Notes: generated from the sequence alone by a model not told the origin. Counted from the stretch's first letter, positions 7,863 to 15,003 are shown. The stretch: 21,924 nucleotides of DNA from an uncultured Kangiella sp. (GCA_946481205.1 CAMLNB010000027.1:1-21924); one strand, 5' to 3'. A program made the numbers and translations.

Positions 7863-9248
7863 ATGGATATGCCCTCACGGTTACAGCAGTGGTTGGAAAA
7901 CGCCAACGCGCAGTTTGAATTGCTGCCGCATGCACCCGGTCGCAGTTTCGCGGAAATGGCTGCCGATCTCGGCCTGCCCATCGAGGCGATCATTCGCACC
8001 GTGCCCCTGTCGGATAGTCAGGGCCGACTGGCGGCGTTGGTGCCGGCCAATTACCTGCTCGATTTCGAAGCACTGCAATCCTTGACCATGCGTGAGTTGG
8101 ATGTGCTGTCGTCAGCGGATGCTCAGCATCATTTTGCCGGTTGTGCCTTGGATGCCCGGCCTGCATTGGTCAACATCTTTGGCTGGCGCGTGGTCTGTGA
8201 TGAAAATGTCTTCAACCACGATCGGATCTATTGTGAAAGCGGCAGCGGCAACAGCTTGCTGGGTTTTTCCCGCGCCGAATTTCGCCGCCTGCTCGGCGAA
8301 GTCAATTGCGGCAACATTGGCTTGCCACCGGACTCATTGAAAGGTGCAGTCTCGGAAATGGCGCAGGAAGAAGTGGTCACCCATTTCATGCCGATGCGGC
8401 TGAAACAGCGCGTGCAGGAAACGTTCGATTTGCCAGCGATGCCGGAGATGGCAACCGACATCATGAAGCTGCGCGTTGATCCGCACGCCAGCGCCCGTGA
8501 TCTGGCCAATCTGGTCAACCGCGATCCGAGTTTGGCTGCACAGGTGATGAGCTGGGCCAATTCGCCGTATTACGGTTTCAGTGGCCGGATCCCATCACTG
8601 GAAATGGCGATCATGCGCGTGCTCGGTTTCGAGATGGTGCTTAATTTGGCGCTCGGCATTGTGGTAGGCCGTGCGCTGAAAGTGCCGCGCGACGGTCCGC
8701 TGGGGTTGCGCGCGTTCTGGACCCATTCGATCATGTGCGCGGTGTTGGCCGAGCGTTTATGCCAGCGCATGCCGGCCAAATACCGGCCGCAACGCGGCAT
8801 GGTGTATTTGTCTGGGTTATTGCACAACTTTGGCCACTTATTGCTCGGCCATGTTTTTCCGCCGCAGTTCTTTTTGGTCAATCGCTATGTTGCCGCCAAT
8901 CCAGCGGTGCAGGTCGATGCGATTGAACGCCACGTACTCGGTGTTTCGCACGAGGAAATTGGCGCCTGGTTGATGCAGGCCTGGCATATGCCGGAAGAGT
9001 TGATCACGGCAGTGCGTTGGCATCATCAAGAAGAGTTCTCCAGTCCGTATGCGGTGTATTCCAATCTGGTTCTGATCTCGAATCGCTTGCTGAAGCGGCT
9101 GAACATCGGCGACGCCGCGACCAGCCATTTGCCCGGTGCCGTGATGGCTTCGCTACATTTGAATGGCGAGGAGCTGGAAAGCGAGTTCGAGCAGCTACGT
9201 AGCAACCGTGATGAGCTGGAGGCCCTGGCGCAAAAACTGGCTGCTTGA
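7863..9248 (+). CDS. YbaK-like (aminoacyl-tRNA deacylase fold) / HDOD fusion protein
   Basis: The 461-residue protein has two parts. Residues 1 to about 155 resemble the YbaK/ProX editing fold (FELLPHAPGRSFAEMAADLG, then ALVPANYLLDFEALQSL). Residues from about 188 (FDLPAMPEMATDIMKL) to 390 form an HDOD domain, with NRDPSLAAQVMSWANSPYYG and SLEMAIMRVLG. The family lysine expected in a VIKTLVL-like strand is R45 here (IIRTVPL), and the later glycine/proline motif is poorly kept, so deacylase activity is doubtful. HDOD domains normally lack the metal-binding HD pair, and H321-N322 fits that. The ATG at 7863 was chosen because GGAGG lies 6 bases upstream; the frame is open further upstream, across the tRNA-Arg gene. 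A signalling or adaptor role is inferred. Confidence 0.85.
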   Translation: MDMPSRLQQWLENANAQFELLPHAPGRSFAEMAADLGLPIEAIIRTVPLSDSQGRLAALVPANYLLDFEALQSLTMRELDVLSSADAQHHFAGCALDARPALVNIFGWRVVCDENVFNHDRIYCESGSGNSLLGFSRAEFRRLLGEVNCGNIGLPPDSLKGAVSEMAQEEVVTHFMPMRLKQRVQETFDLPAMPEMATDIMKLRVDPHASARDLANLVNRDPSLAAQVMSWANSPYYGFSGRIPSLEMAIMRVLGFEMVLNLALGIVVGRALKVPRDGPLGLRAFWTHSIMCAVLAERLCQRMPAKYRPQRGMVYLSGLLHNFGHLLLGHVFPPQFFLVNRYVAANPAVQVDAIERHVLGVSHEEIGAWLMQAWHMPEELITAVRWHHQEEFSSPYAVYSNLVLISNRLLKRLNIGDAATSHLPGAVMASLHLNGEELESEFEQLRSNRDELEALAQKLAA

Positions 9249-9416
9249 GGCGGCTGGTGCAGGTACACGGCTCAAGGCTCCATTAGCCAAGCCAAACCCG
9301 CTTTTCACCATCTACTTGCATGGTTAGCGCCCGTGTCGCGGCGGCTCGGCGCCGGTTCAGCACGAATTCAGCGAGCCCTGCTTAGTCTGGCAACGTACCT
9401 GAGCCGGAGAGCCGCC

Positions 9417-9989
9417 ATGTCGTTCCGTTCTGCGTTGCAAGTCAGTCTGTTGGCCACCGTCGTGACTGCCAGTGTCTTTACCAGCTCTGCCTATGCCCAT
9501 CCGCGTGATCGTGATGATGAGCGCGGCCGGGGTCGCGGCCATAACGCGGGCTACGAATATGCGACCGTGCTGGAAAGCATTCCGATCACCCGTATGGTGC
9601 GGGTCAGTGAGCCGCGCCAGATCTGTGAGGACATCCCGGTCGAATACCGCCGTGAACGCCGCTCCGGTGCGGGTGTCGCGCTTGGTGCGTTGATTGGCGC
9701 TGCGGTCGGCCATCATGCCGGCCGGCATTCTGACCATGAAGCGGCGGGTACCGTCATTGGCGCCGTGGTCGGTTCGCAGATTGGCCGTGAAGTCAGCCCG
9801 CGGGAAGTGACCATCGAGCGTGATCTGGAAACCCGCTGCCGCACCGTCGAGAGCAGTTATTCCGAAGAGCGGGTGGTTGGCTACCGGGTGGTGTACCGCT
9901 ACAACGGTCGCACCTATGAAACCGAGTTGCCGGACGATCCGGGCAGCTCGCTGCGCGTCCAGGTCGATGTTCGGCCGGTGCCGCGTTGA
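9417..9989 (+). CDS. Glycine-zipper envelope protein (17 kDa surface antigen-like)
   Basis: This 190-residue exported protein has an N-terminal signal peptide (MSFRSALQVSLLATVV...SSAYA, cleavage likely after residue 27) and no lipobox cysteine at that site. The mature part starts with a highly charged Arg/Asp stretch. A glycine zipper follows in the middle (GVALGALIGAAVGHHAG and GTVIGAVVGSQIGREV), the pattern of the Rick_17kDa/glycine-zipper 2TM family. The C-terminal third is rich in beta-like stretches (VVGYRVVYRYNGRTYETELP). Such proteins usually sit at the cell envelope, but their exact function is not known. The start at 9417 has GGAG 7 bases upstream. It stands alone, with about 170 bp before it and 109 bp after it. 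Confidence 0.85.
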   Translation: MSFRSALQVSLLATVVTASVFTSSAYAHPRDRDDERGRGRGHNAGYEYATVLESIPITRMVRVSEPRQICEDIPVEYRRERRSGAGVALGALIGAAVGHHAGRHSDHEAAGTVIGAVVGSQIGREVSPREVTIERDLETRCRTVESSYSEERVVGYRVVYRYNGRTYETELPDDPGSSLRVQVDVRPVPR

Positions 9990-10098
9990 GCGGGGTCGCC
10001 AGGTCAGGACCCTCGTCGATGGTCAGCGTGGCGCGCAAGGATTGGTTGTTGTCATGCGCGCCCGTTACACTGTCCCACAAAAGGTCTGAACCATTCCG

Positions 10099-10401
10099 AT
10101 GATGAAGATTCCGCTCCATTCCCGTCTGCTTGTTTTGCTCGGCTTGGTCGTCAGTGTGCTGTTGGCACCGGTGCCGGCCACCGCCAACGCCGTGACGCTG
10201 TCGCTGCTGGCACAAGGCGCCACGGTGTCAGAATCGGCTGCGGTGGCCGCGGCCCAGCGTGCAGTCAAAGGACGGGTGTTGTCGGTGCAATTAATTGAAA
10301 GCCGGGGTCCGCCGGTGTATCGGGTCAAAATTCTGACCGAAGATGGTCGGGTGCGTACCGTGCATGTGGACGGACAAAGCGGCGAAGTCATTAGCTATTA
10401 A
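10099..10401 (+). CDS. PepSY domain protein, first gene of a two-component operon
   Basis: This small exported protein (100 residues) has a hydrophobic N-terminal signal segment (RLLVLLGLVVSVLLAPVPATANA). A single PepSY-type module follows, with QRAVKGRVLSVQLIESRGPPVYRV and a closing VHVDGQSGEVI. PepSY modules occur in peptidase inhibitors and in small periplasmic proteins beside two-component systems. Its stop codon lies 6 bp before the response regulator gene, so the three genes very likely form one operon. A role in modulating the downstream kinase from the periplasm is inference. The start could be either of two adjacent ATGs (10099 or 10102). A TTGGTT/TACACT pair about 40-65 bases upstream is a weak promoter candidate. 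Confidence 0.85.
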   Translation: MMKIPLHSRLLVLLGLVVSVLLAPVPATANAVTLSLLAQGATVSESAAVAAAQRAVKGRVLSVQLIESRGPPVYRVKILTEDGRVRTVHVDGQSGEVISY

Positions 10402-10407
10402 GGACGC

Positions 10408-11088
10408 ATGATGCGGGTATTGGTAGTCGAGGATGAACCGGCGCTGCGTGGCCAATTGGCCGATGCGCTGAAAGCCCAGGGTTATGCGGTCGATGTTGCC
10501 GCCGATGGCGAAGAGGCCTGCTATTTCGCGCTCGAATACAACTACGATGTCGCCGTGATGGATCTGGGTTTGCCCAAGCTCGACGGCATGGAAGTGATCC
10601 GCCGTACTCGCGCCAAAGGCAAAACCTATCCGATTCTGATTCTGACCGCGCGCGGCCACTGGCAGGAAAAAGTCACCGGACTTTCCGCCGGTGCCGATGA
10701 TTACCTGACCAAACCGTTTCATGTCGAAGAACTGCTGGCGCGCCTGTCGGCGTTGCAGCGTCGCGCGGCCGGTTTTGCCAACCCGGTGCAAAAATTTGGT
10801 CCGATCGAAATCGATACGGTTGCTCAAGAGGTACGGCGCAATGGCGCCGCACTGGACCTGACCGCCTATGAGTATCGACTGCTGGAATACCTCGTTCACC
10901 ACCCCGGCAAAGTGGTTTCAAAGACCGAGCTGACCGAACACCTTTACGATCAGGATGAGGATCGCGACAGCAACGTGCTGGAAGTCTTCGTCGGCCGTTT
11001 GCGTCGCAAACTGGATCCGGACGGCGATCTGCAACCGATCGAAACCCTGCGCGGTCGCGGCTATCGGTTCAACCTCAAAGCCGGTTGA
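10408..11088 (+). CDS. OmpR-family response regulator, PhoP-like
   Basis: This transcription factor has a receiver domain (residues 1-120) and a winged-helix DNA-binding domain (about 128-224). Receiver landmarks are E8-D9, phospho-acceptor D52 (VMDLGLPKLDG), T80 and K102 (LTKPF). The output domain has the LTAYEYRLLEYL opening and the VGRLRRKLD...IETLRGRGYRF recognition region. TARGHWQEKV and the DED-RDSNVLEVFVGRLRRKL stretch closely resemble Pseudomonas and Xanthomonas PhoP, which respond to low magnesium and cationic peptides; the actual signal here is unproven. Start choice: AAGGA at 10400-10404 is better spaced for the second ATG (10411) than for 10408. The stop overlaps the start of the kinase gene by one base. 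Confidence 0.95.
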   Translation: MMRVLVVEDEPALRGQLADALKAQGYAVDVAADGEEACYFALEYNYDVAVMDLGLPKLDGMEVIRRTRAKGKTYPILILTARGHWQEKVTGLSAGADDYLTKPFHVEELLARLSALQRRAAGFANPVQKFGPIEIDTVAQEVRRNGAALDLTAYEYRLLEYLVHHPGKVVSKTELTEHLYDQDEDRDSNVLEVFVGRLRRKLDPDGDLQPIETLRGRGYRFNLKAG

Positions 11089-12491
11089 TGCTCAAGCGAG
11101 CACTGCATGCCAGCCGCCAGCGGCTGCGCGAACTGCCCAGATCGCTGCGGGGCCGGCTGGTGCTGGTGACCGCAGCGTTTCTGTTTTTGTTCCTGATCTT
11201 GGCCGCGTTTGCGCTGGAGCGGGCGTTTTTCACCAGCCTGCGTTCCGAGCAGCGTTTGCGGCTGGAAGCCCAGCTTTATTCCTTGTTGACCGTTGCCGAT
11301 GAAACCCAGCCGGGTCAAATCCGGCTGCCGGATTACCTGCGCGATGATCGCTTCAACCAGATCGACAGCGGTATCTACGGTTACGTCAGCGATCCGATGG
11401 GGCGCATTTTGTGGCGCTCGGCATCGGCGCTGAACCGGCCGGCGCCGCGATTCAAATCCGGCGAACTCGGTGAAGTCCGCTATATCAACTGGCAGCAACG
11501 CAGCGAAGATCTGGTCGGCGCCAGTTACGACGTGATCTGGGAGGGCATCGGCCGGCAAGAGAGCCGGTATACCTTCAGTGTGCTGGAATCGAACGCCGCT
11601 TTTGATGCCACGACGGCGATCTTCCGGCAGACGCTGTGGGGCGGTTTTGCGATCGTCGCCATCGTGCTGCTGACCGGGTTGGTGTACGTGATGCGCTGGG
11701 GCTTACGCCCGGTACGCGAAGTCGCGCGTGCGGTGCGTGCAATTGAAGCCGGTCATGCGGAGCGGCTGGAAGGCGAGTTTCCCCGCGAGCTGAAGCCGCT
11801 GACCGACAACATCAATCTGTTCATCCAAAGCGAGCGCGAGCGCCGCAGCCGCTACGCCGAAACCATGTCGAATCTCGCCCATAGCCTGAAGACACCACTC
11901 GCGGTACTGCAAGGTGCGACCGATGCCGGCTTGAGCGACGAGGCGCTGCGTGCGCAGGTGCGCGAGCAGGTCGAGCGCATGCACGGCATCGTTCGCTACC
12001 AGCTGCAACGCGCGGTCACCAAAGGGCGAACGCCGTTTGCCTCGCTGATTGCGGTGGCACCGCCACTGCAGCAGCTGGCCGAGGCCTTGCGAAAAGTGTA
12101 TGCCGGTAAGGGCATGCAGATTGAGGTCGACATCATCGGCACGCCGCGCTTTGCCGGCGAGGTCGGTGACCTGATGGAAGTCGCCGGCAACATCATGGAC
12201 AACGCCTGTAAATTTGCTCGCCAAAAGGTACAAGCGCGGGCGGAGGAGCGTCGGGACGAACGCGGCGCTTGGTGGCTGCTGCTGCGGATCAGTGATGACG
12301 GCCCCGGTATTGCGCCGGCCAAACGGGAGGCAGTGCTCCGGCGTGGCGGACGGCTCGATACTCATGTCGAGGGACAGGGCATTGGCCTGTCGGTGGTGTC
12401 GGAAATTGTCGAGGCCTATAACGGCCGTTTGGCGATAGGTGAGTCCGCCTTGGGCGGTGCCGAGTTTCTGATTCAGTTTCCGCTATCTTAG
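11088..12491 (+). CDS. Sensor histidine kinase, PhoQ-like
   Basis: This 467-residue inner-membrane kinase is the partner of the preceding regulator. TM1 lies near residues 20-43 (LVLVTAAFLFLFLILAAFAL). A periplasmic sensor domain of about 135 residues follows, and TM2 near 185-205 (GFAIVAIVLLTGLVYVM) is followed by a HAMP-like linker. The dimerisation/phospho-acceptor helix carries H265 in NLAHSLKTPLAVLQG, a form shared with PhoQ. The ATPase domain shows N-box AGNIMDNACKFA, G1 DDGPGIA and G2 GQGIGLSVV. The ATG at 11088 overlaps the regulator stop (TGATG), implying translational coupling; an in-frame TTG at 11085 is less likely. The periplasmic domain has acidic residues, but I cannot identify a metal-binding patch with confidence. 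Confidence 0.94.
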   Translation: MLKRALHASRQRLRELPRSLRGRLVLVTAAFLFLFLILAAFALERAFFTSLRSEQRLRLEAQLYSLLTVADETQPGQIRLPDYLRDDRFNQIDSGIYGYVSDPMGRILWRSASALNRPAPRFKSGELGEVRYINWQQRSEDLVGASYDVIWEGIGRQESRYTFSVLESNAAFDATTAIFRQTLWGGFAIVAIVLLTGLVYVMRWGLRPVREVARAVRAIEAGHAERLEGEFPRELKPLTDNINLFIQSERERRSRYAETMSNLAHSLKTPLAVLQGATDAGLSDEALRAQVREQVERMHGIVRYQLQRAVTKGRTPFASLIAVAPPLQQLAEALRKVYAGKGMQIEVDIIGTPRFAGEVGDLMEVAGNIMDNACKFARQKVQARAEERRDERGAWWLLLRISDDGPGIAPAKREAVLRRGGRLDTHVEGQGIGLSVVSEIVEAYNGRLAIGESALGGAEFLIQFPLS

Positions 12492-12558
12492 TAAAATCAG
12501 CAGCTTATGAACAATATCTAATGTTTTGTTGAGGATTCTCAGCGAGCCGTAAAGGTCT

Positions 12559-12587
12559 TTGACAGGGCCCGGTACGGCCAGTAGAAT
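12559..12587 (+). promoter_or_regulatory. Sigma-70 promoter of tRNA-Glu
   Basis: A perfect TTGACA (12559-12564) and TAGAAT (12582-12587) are separated by exactly 17 bases, with a GC-rich discriminator (GCGCCGGCC) after the -10. The mature tRNA begins 41 bases downstream of the -10, so a 5' leader of about 30 bases is expected. Confidence 0.8.
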
Positions 12588-12627
12588 GCGCCGGCCTTTG
12601 CAACGGGTCGGCAATTTTGCCTTCTGC

Positions 12628-12703
12628 GTCCCCATCGTCTAGAGGCCTAGGACATCGCCCTTTCACGGCGGTAACCGGGGTTCGAATCCCCGTGGGGACG
12701 CCA
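12628..12703 (+). tRNA. tRNA-Glu (anticodon UUC)
   Basis: The acceptor arm GTCCCCA (12628-12634) pairs with TGGGGAC (12693-12699), followed by G and an encoded CCA (12701-12703). The anticodon stem TCGCC/GGCGG, with one T-G pair at the end, encloses CT-TTC-AC; the anticodon is 12662-12664. The T-arm is CGGGG-TTCGAAT-CCCCG. The sequence is close to E. coli tRNA-Glu. No second tRNA follows, although the downstream tail is duplicated. Confidence 0.98.
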
Positions 12704-12782
12704 CCGTCTTTTCCCTTCTCGCCGTTGCAGCCAGCCGAGATTCTCCTTCATCGCGCCCAGATTCGAACCCCGAAGGGGTTGG
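12700..12782 (+). repeat. tRNA-Glu tail repeat, copy 1 (83 bp)
   Basis: This is the first of two direct copies, 172 bp apart, differing at 9 of 83 positions. It starts with the discriminator base and CCA of tRNA-Glu and runs into the spacer. Near its end GATTCGAACCCC (12760-12771) is the exact reverse complement of the tRNA-Glu T-arm bases 12677-12688, followed by a small AACCCC-GAA-GGGGTT hairpin. Confidence 0.85.
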
Positions 12783-12812
12783 AATACCTGTGGGGGCGAG
12801 CGCGGATCCGAG

Positions 12813-12832
12813 CCAGTCACCAGTGTGACTGG
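12813..12832. repeat. 8 bp inverted repeat between the tail repeats
   Basis: CCAGTCAC (12813-12820) and GTGACTGG (12825-12832) are perfect reverse complements around CAGT. A second near-palindrome lies just after it: GGGTGGCGC and GCGACACCC (12845-12865, one mismatch, loop TCT). Together they look like a REP-type paired palindrome, but no other copy is visible in the window. Confidence 0.45.
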
Positions 12833-12871
12833 CGCCGTGCGAGTGGGTGGCGCTCTGCGACACCCTGAGGT

Positions 12872-12954
12872 GCCACCGTCTTTTCCCTTCTCGCCGTTGC
12901 AGCCAGTCGAGATTTCCTTTCCGCACGCTCAGATTCGAACCCCGAAGGGGCTGG
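12872..12954 (+). repeat. tRNA-Glu tail repeat, copy 2 (83 bp)
   Basis: This second copy begins with GCCACC exactly as copy 1 does at the tRNA CCA end, but no tRNA precedes it. The 36 bases after the first G match copy 1 almost without change, and the T-arm-complementary motif GATTCGAACCCC recurs at 12932-12943. The 172 bp period would fit a lost 76-base tRNA plus a 96-base spacer. Confidence 0.85.
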
Positions 12955-12993
12955 CTGGCTCAGCAAACTCACTCCTAATCTATTCTGGCAGCG

Positions 12994-13027
12994 GCCTGAC
13001 CGCTACGCGACGGCGTAGCAGTCAGGC
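12994..13027. terminator. Large hairpin, possible terminator
   Basis: GCCTGAC-C-GCTACGC (12994-13008) pairs with GCGTAGC-A-GTCAGGC (13013-13027): a 15-position stem with one mismatch and loop GACG. Only TTT follows on the plus strand, and no T run follows on the minus strand. It lies between the tRNA-Glu region and the 3' end of the minus-strand gene at 13057, so it could end transcription from either side, but the U tract is weak. Confidence 0.4.
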
Positions 13028-13056
13028 TTTGATCGACGCTTCCATCGGCATCAGTG

Positions 13057-13422
13057 CTATTCGCCTTTGACCAGAATCACCTTGTCAGCTGCGCCTTGCT
13101 CCGTCTGGGCTTGACGGATCTCCACCTCACCGCGTGACGGCGAATAGCGTGCCAGGGTTTTGGCGACTTTCGCATTACCGGCCTGGGCGCTGAACACCGC
13201 CACGTTGACGCCATTGCAGTCCAGTTTGGCGGCGACGACTTTCAATGGCATGCCGTTAACCTTCAGTTTGTGGTTGAAGGTATGAAACTGATCTGCCGCG
13301 GCGCTGACACAGACCGCCGATTCCGGACTGTCGTCAGCGGCAACATAGCGAACACCGGCGTGAGCCGTGGAGGCGAGTGTGACGAGAGCGGCGGTTGCCG
13401 AGAAGACGAGTACCTTGCGCAT
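13057..13422 (-). CDS. Small secreted protein, DUF3718-like
   Basis: This exported protein has 121 residues. The signal peptide is MRKVLVFSATAALVTLASTAHA, with cleavage before GVRYVAADDS. The mature part has two cysteines, in SAVCVSAAAD and KLDCNGVNV. The pattern of xFVA-DDS, a cysteine helix and L-CNG is what I remember of DUF3718 proteins from Shewanella-like bacteria; the family call is from memory. The start at 13422 has AAGGAG 7 bases upstream, so the longer open frame (to 13599) is not needed. A widely spaced inverted repeat lies in the leader. Function is unknown; a disulfide-stabilised periplasmic protein is likely. Confidence 0.75.
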   Translation of the reverse strand: MRKVLVFSATAALVTLASTAHAGVRYVAADDSPESAVCVSAAADQFHTFNHKLKVNGMPLKVVAAKLDCNGVNVAVFSAQAGNAKVAKTLARYSPSRGEVEIRQAQTEQGAADKVILVKGE

Positions 13423-13437
13423 GATGTTTCTCCTTGC

Positions 13438-13468
13438 TGTGCGACGATCGCAATGATGTTGTCGCACA
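13438..13468. repeat. Inverted repeat in the leader of the DUF3718-like gene
   Basis: TGTGCGAC (13438-13445) and GTCGCACA (13461-13468) are perfect reverse complements with a 15-base spacer. The element lies just upstream of the AAGGAG ribosome binding site of the minus-strand gene. It could be a leader hairpin or a dimeric repressor site. No promoter could be assigned clearly. Confidence 0.45.
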
Positions 13469-13663
13469 GAAGGGTGATTCAGTTGCCACGCCGTTATTGC
13501 GGCGAGTAACTGAGTTTGACTGCAATCACAGATTACATCTTGGCAAGTCGTTGAATTGGTTGATGACCATCGCTTTTTGCTGTGGATTACTGCCGTCACG
13601 CTGAAACACGGCCCGGTTTATGCCGCCGGTATTTTTGCCGACAAAATCCGGTAAAAACACCAT

Positions 13664-14869
13664 TTAGCCCGGGCGGCCATCCACCCGTGCTTGCAACAGC
13701 CAGGGTCCGAATACTGCGAGATAAATGGCAAAGCCACTGATGAATAGCAGACTCGATATGCCGGTCCAGAGCCGATAAAACTCTGGCGCCAGCAGCGGCA
13801 ACACAACACGGAATACAGCAGCGACGAGCACCAGTGCGTAAGCCCAGATCTCAGCGCCGCTTGCTTGCAGCGGCCGGCCGGTGTGGCCACGTGCGGTGCG
13901 CGTCATCATGCCGATGCAGAGACCACCGATGACACCAACTGTCAGCGCGTGCGTGGACAACAATTCAGCCATCGGCAACAACGCTATGGGCACTGCTTTG
14001 AGGACAAACGCAAGTGGCAACCAGATGTAGCTGGCATGCAATATCCACAGAATCGGTTTCTTCAGTGTCCAGTGTGGCGCCCAGTTCCACCAGCGCCAGA
14101 GGTGAATCAGCGCAGCGAGCAGTGCCGCGCCATGATAGAGCGCGCTCGGAACAGGCAGCACGGCCAGTAAAGCCAGCGCAATCACGCTGCCAATTGACGC
14201 GCGCTCAAGCCAGATGATTTTGCGTACCGGTGCACCGGGCACTGCGTTGCTGGTGAACATTGGAATCACTCGACCGGTGATCACGGTGACGATGACGGTC
14301 ACCAGCGACAACGCCAGCTGCATCAACTCGCGGCTGTCGAGGCCACCGACCAGACCCATCGCGGCCAGATGCTGCCAGCCGGAGACTGTGGCGAATGCCG
14401 TCAGCAACGCGATAAAGAACAGATTGCGGCGATTGCCACTGGCAAGCAGCGGACGGGCAATGCCGACGGCGGCGAGCAGATAGAACGCCACATCCAGGAT
14501 CGCACCGATTTCCGAAAGGCCGGTCAGCAGAAGGAAGCGCGCCGCCAACCAGACCATGGCCAGCGCCGCCAATGGCCAGCCGATAGGAGTGTCCCGATTG
14601 GTCCAGTTCTTTACCGCCGTGAACAGGAAGCCGACGATGATGGCGCCGGCAAAGCCAAACAGCATTTCGTGACCATGCCAATCCATTGCTTGCAGGTGGC
14701 TGCCGGTGATCAGGCCATGGCCGTACATGACCATCCAGATCGGCACCGCCAGTACCAGCCAGAGCGCGCCAAGCAGGTAGAATGGCCGGAACCCGAGTGC
14801 CAGCACGGTGGGGTAGTTCGGCTTGCTGGCTTTGGGGTCGACCAATGGGATGAATACCGGGGTGGTCAT
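13664..14869 (-). CDS. nnrS: NnrS family membrane protein
   Basis: NnrS is a polytopic heme- and copper-containing inner-membrane protein linked to nitric oxide metabolism and protection. The 401-residue product is almost entirely hydrophobic, about 12 segments. It opens with LALGFRPFYLLGALW and has the family signature WHGHEMLFGFAGAIIVGFLFTAVKNWT around residues 65-90. Histidines near IHLWRWWNW and in ARGHTGRPL are candidate metal ligands. The ATG at 14869 was chosen because AGGTGA lies 5 bases upstream; the in-frame GTG at 14878 overlaps that site. A promoter and an NsrR-like operator lie immediately upstream. No denitrification gene is nearby, so it probably serves NO detoxification; that is inference. 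Confidence 0.93.
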   Translation of the reverse strand: MTTPVFIPLVDPKASKPNYPTVLALGFRPFYLLGALWLVLAVPIWMVMYGHGLITGSHLQAMDWHGHEMLFGFAGAIIVGFLFTAVKNWTNRDTPIGWPLAALAMVWLAARFLLLTGLSEIGAILDVAFYLLAAVGIARPLLASGNRRNLFFIALLTAFATVSGWQHLAAMGLVGGLDSRELMQLALSLVTVIVTVITGRVIPMFTSNAVPGAPVRKIIWLERASIGSVIALALLAVLPVPSALYHGAALLAALIHLWRWWNWAPHWTLKKPILWILHASYIWLPLAFVLKAVPIALLPMAELLSTHALTVGVIGGLCIGMMTRTARGHTGRPLQASGAEIWAYALVLVAAVFRVVLPLLAPEFYRLWTGISSLLFISGFAIYLAVFGPWLLQARVDGRPG

Positions 14870-14883
14870 GGCGCTCACCTTTT

Positions 14884-14906
14884 AACATTCATTTAAAAAG
14901 AATCTT
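14884..14906 (-). promoter_or_regulatory. NsrR-like operator of nnrS
   Basis: This 23-base palindrome has two 11-base arms around one central base. On the minus strand the arms are AAGATTCTTTT and, read inward from the other end, AACATTCATTT. Against the NsrR half-site AANATGCATTT they have two and one mismatches. The arms match each other at 9 of 11 positions. The site covers most of the -10 box and the expected transcription start of nnrS, where a repressor would act. Confidence 0.65.
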
Positions 14907-14930
14907 AAGGCTGAGCCGGCGTAAAAGCAA
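14902..14930 (-). promoter_or_regulatory. Sigma-70 promoter of nnrS
   Basis: On the minus strand TTGCTT (14930-14925) and TAAGAT (14907-14902) are separated by exactly 17 bases. Transcription would start near 14895, about 26 bases before the ATG. The -10 overlaps the NsrR-like palindrome by five bases. Confidence 0.65.
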
Positions 14931-15003
14931 TAAATGAAATGTCTCTTTTCTGCAGGCCGCATGGTGGCTGGCTAGGCTATTTGTAACCGAGGAACCGACA
15001 AGC

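Larger units (their letters stand above)
12704..13056. other. Gene-free region after tRNA-Glu
   Basis: These 353 bp hold no credible gene. Reading frames exist on both strands, but they are made of tRNA and repeat sequence (for example translations containing GFEPRLPP or VRIPVGTP) and lack ribosome binding sites and family character. The region contains most of the first 83 bp repeat copy, all of the second, two small hairpins between them, and a longer hairpin at 12994-13027. Confidence 0.75.

Noticed and set aside
12617..12926. Open frames across tRNA-Glu and its tail repeats
   Set aside because: Their translations (GFEPRLPP, VRIPVGTP types) are the well-known artefacts of reading through tRNA genes.
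13632..13657. TTTTTGCCG/CGGTAAAAA hairpin after nnrS as its terminator
   Set aside because: The stem is mostly A-T with a wobble pair and no T run follows it on the minus strand, so I could not support a terminator call.
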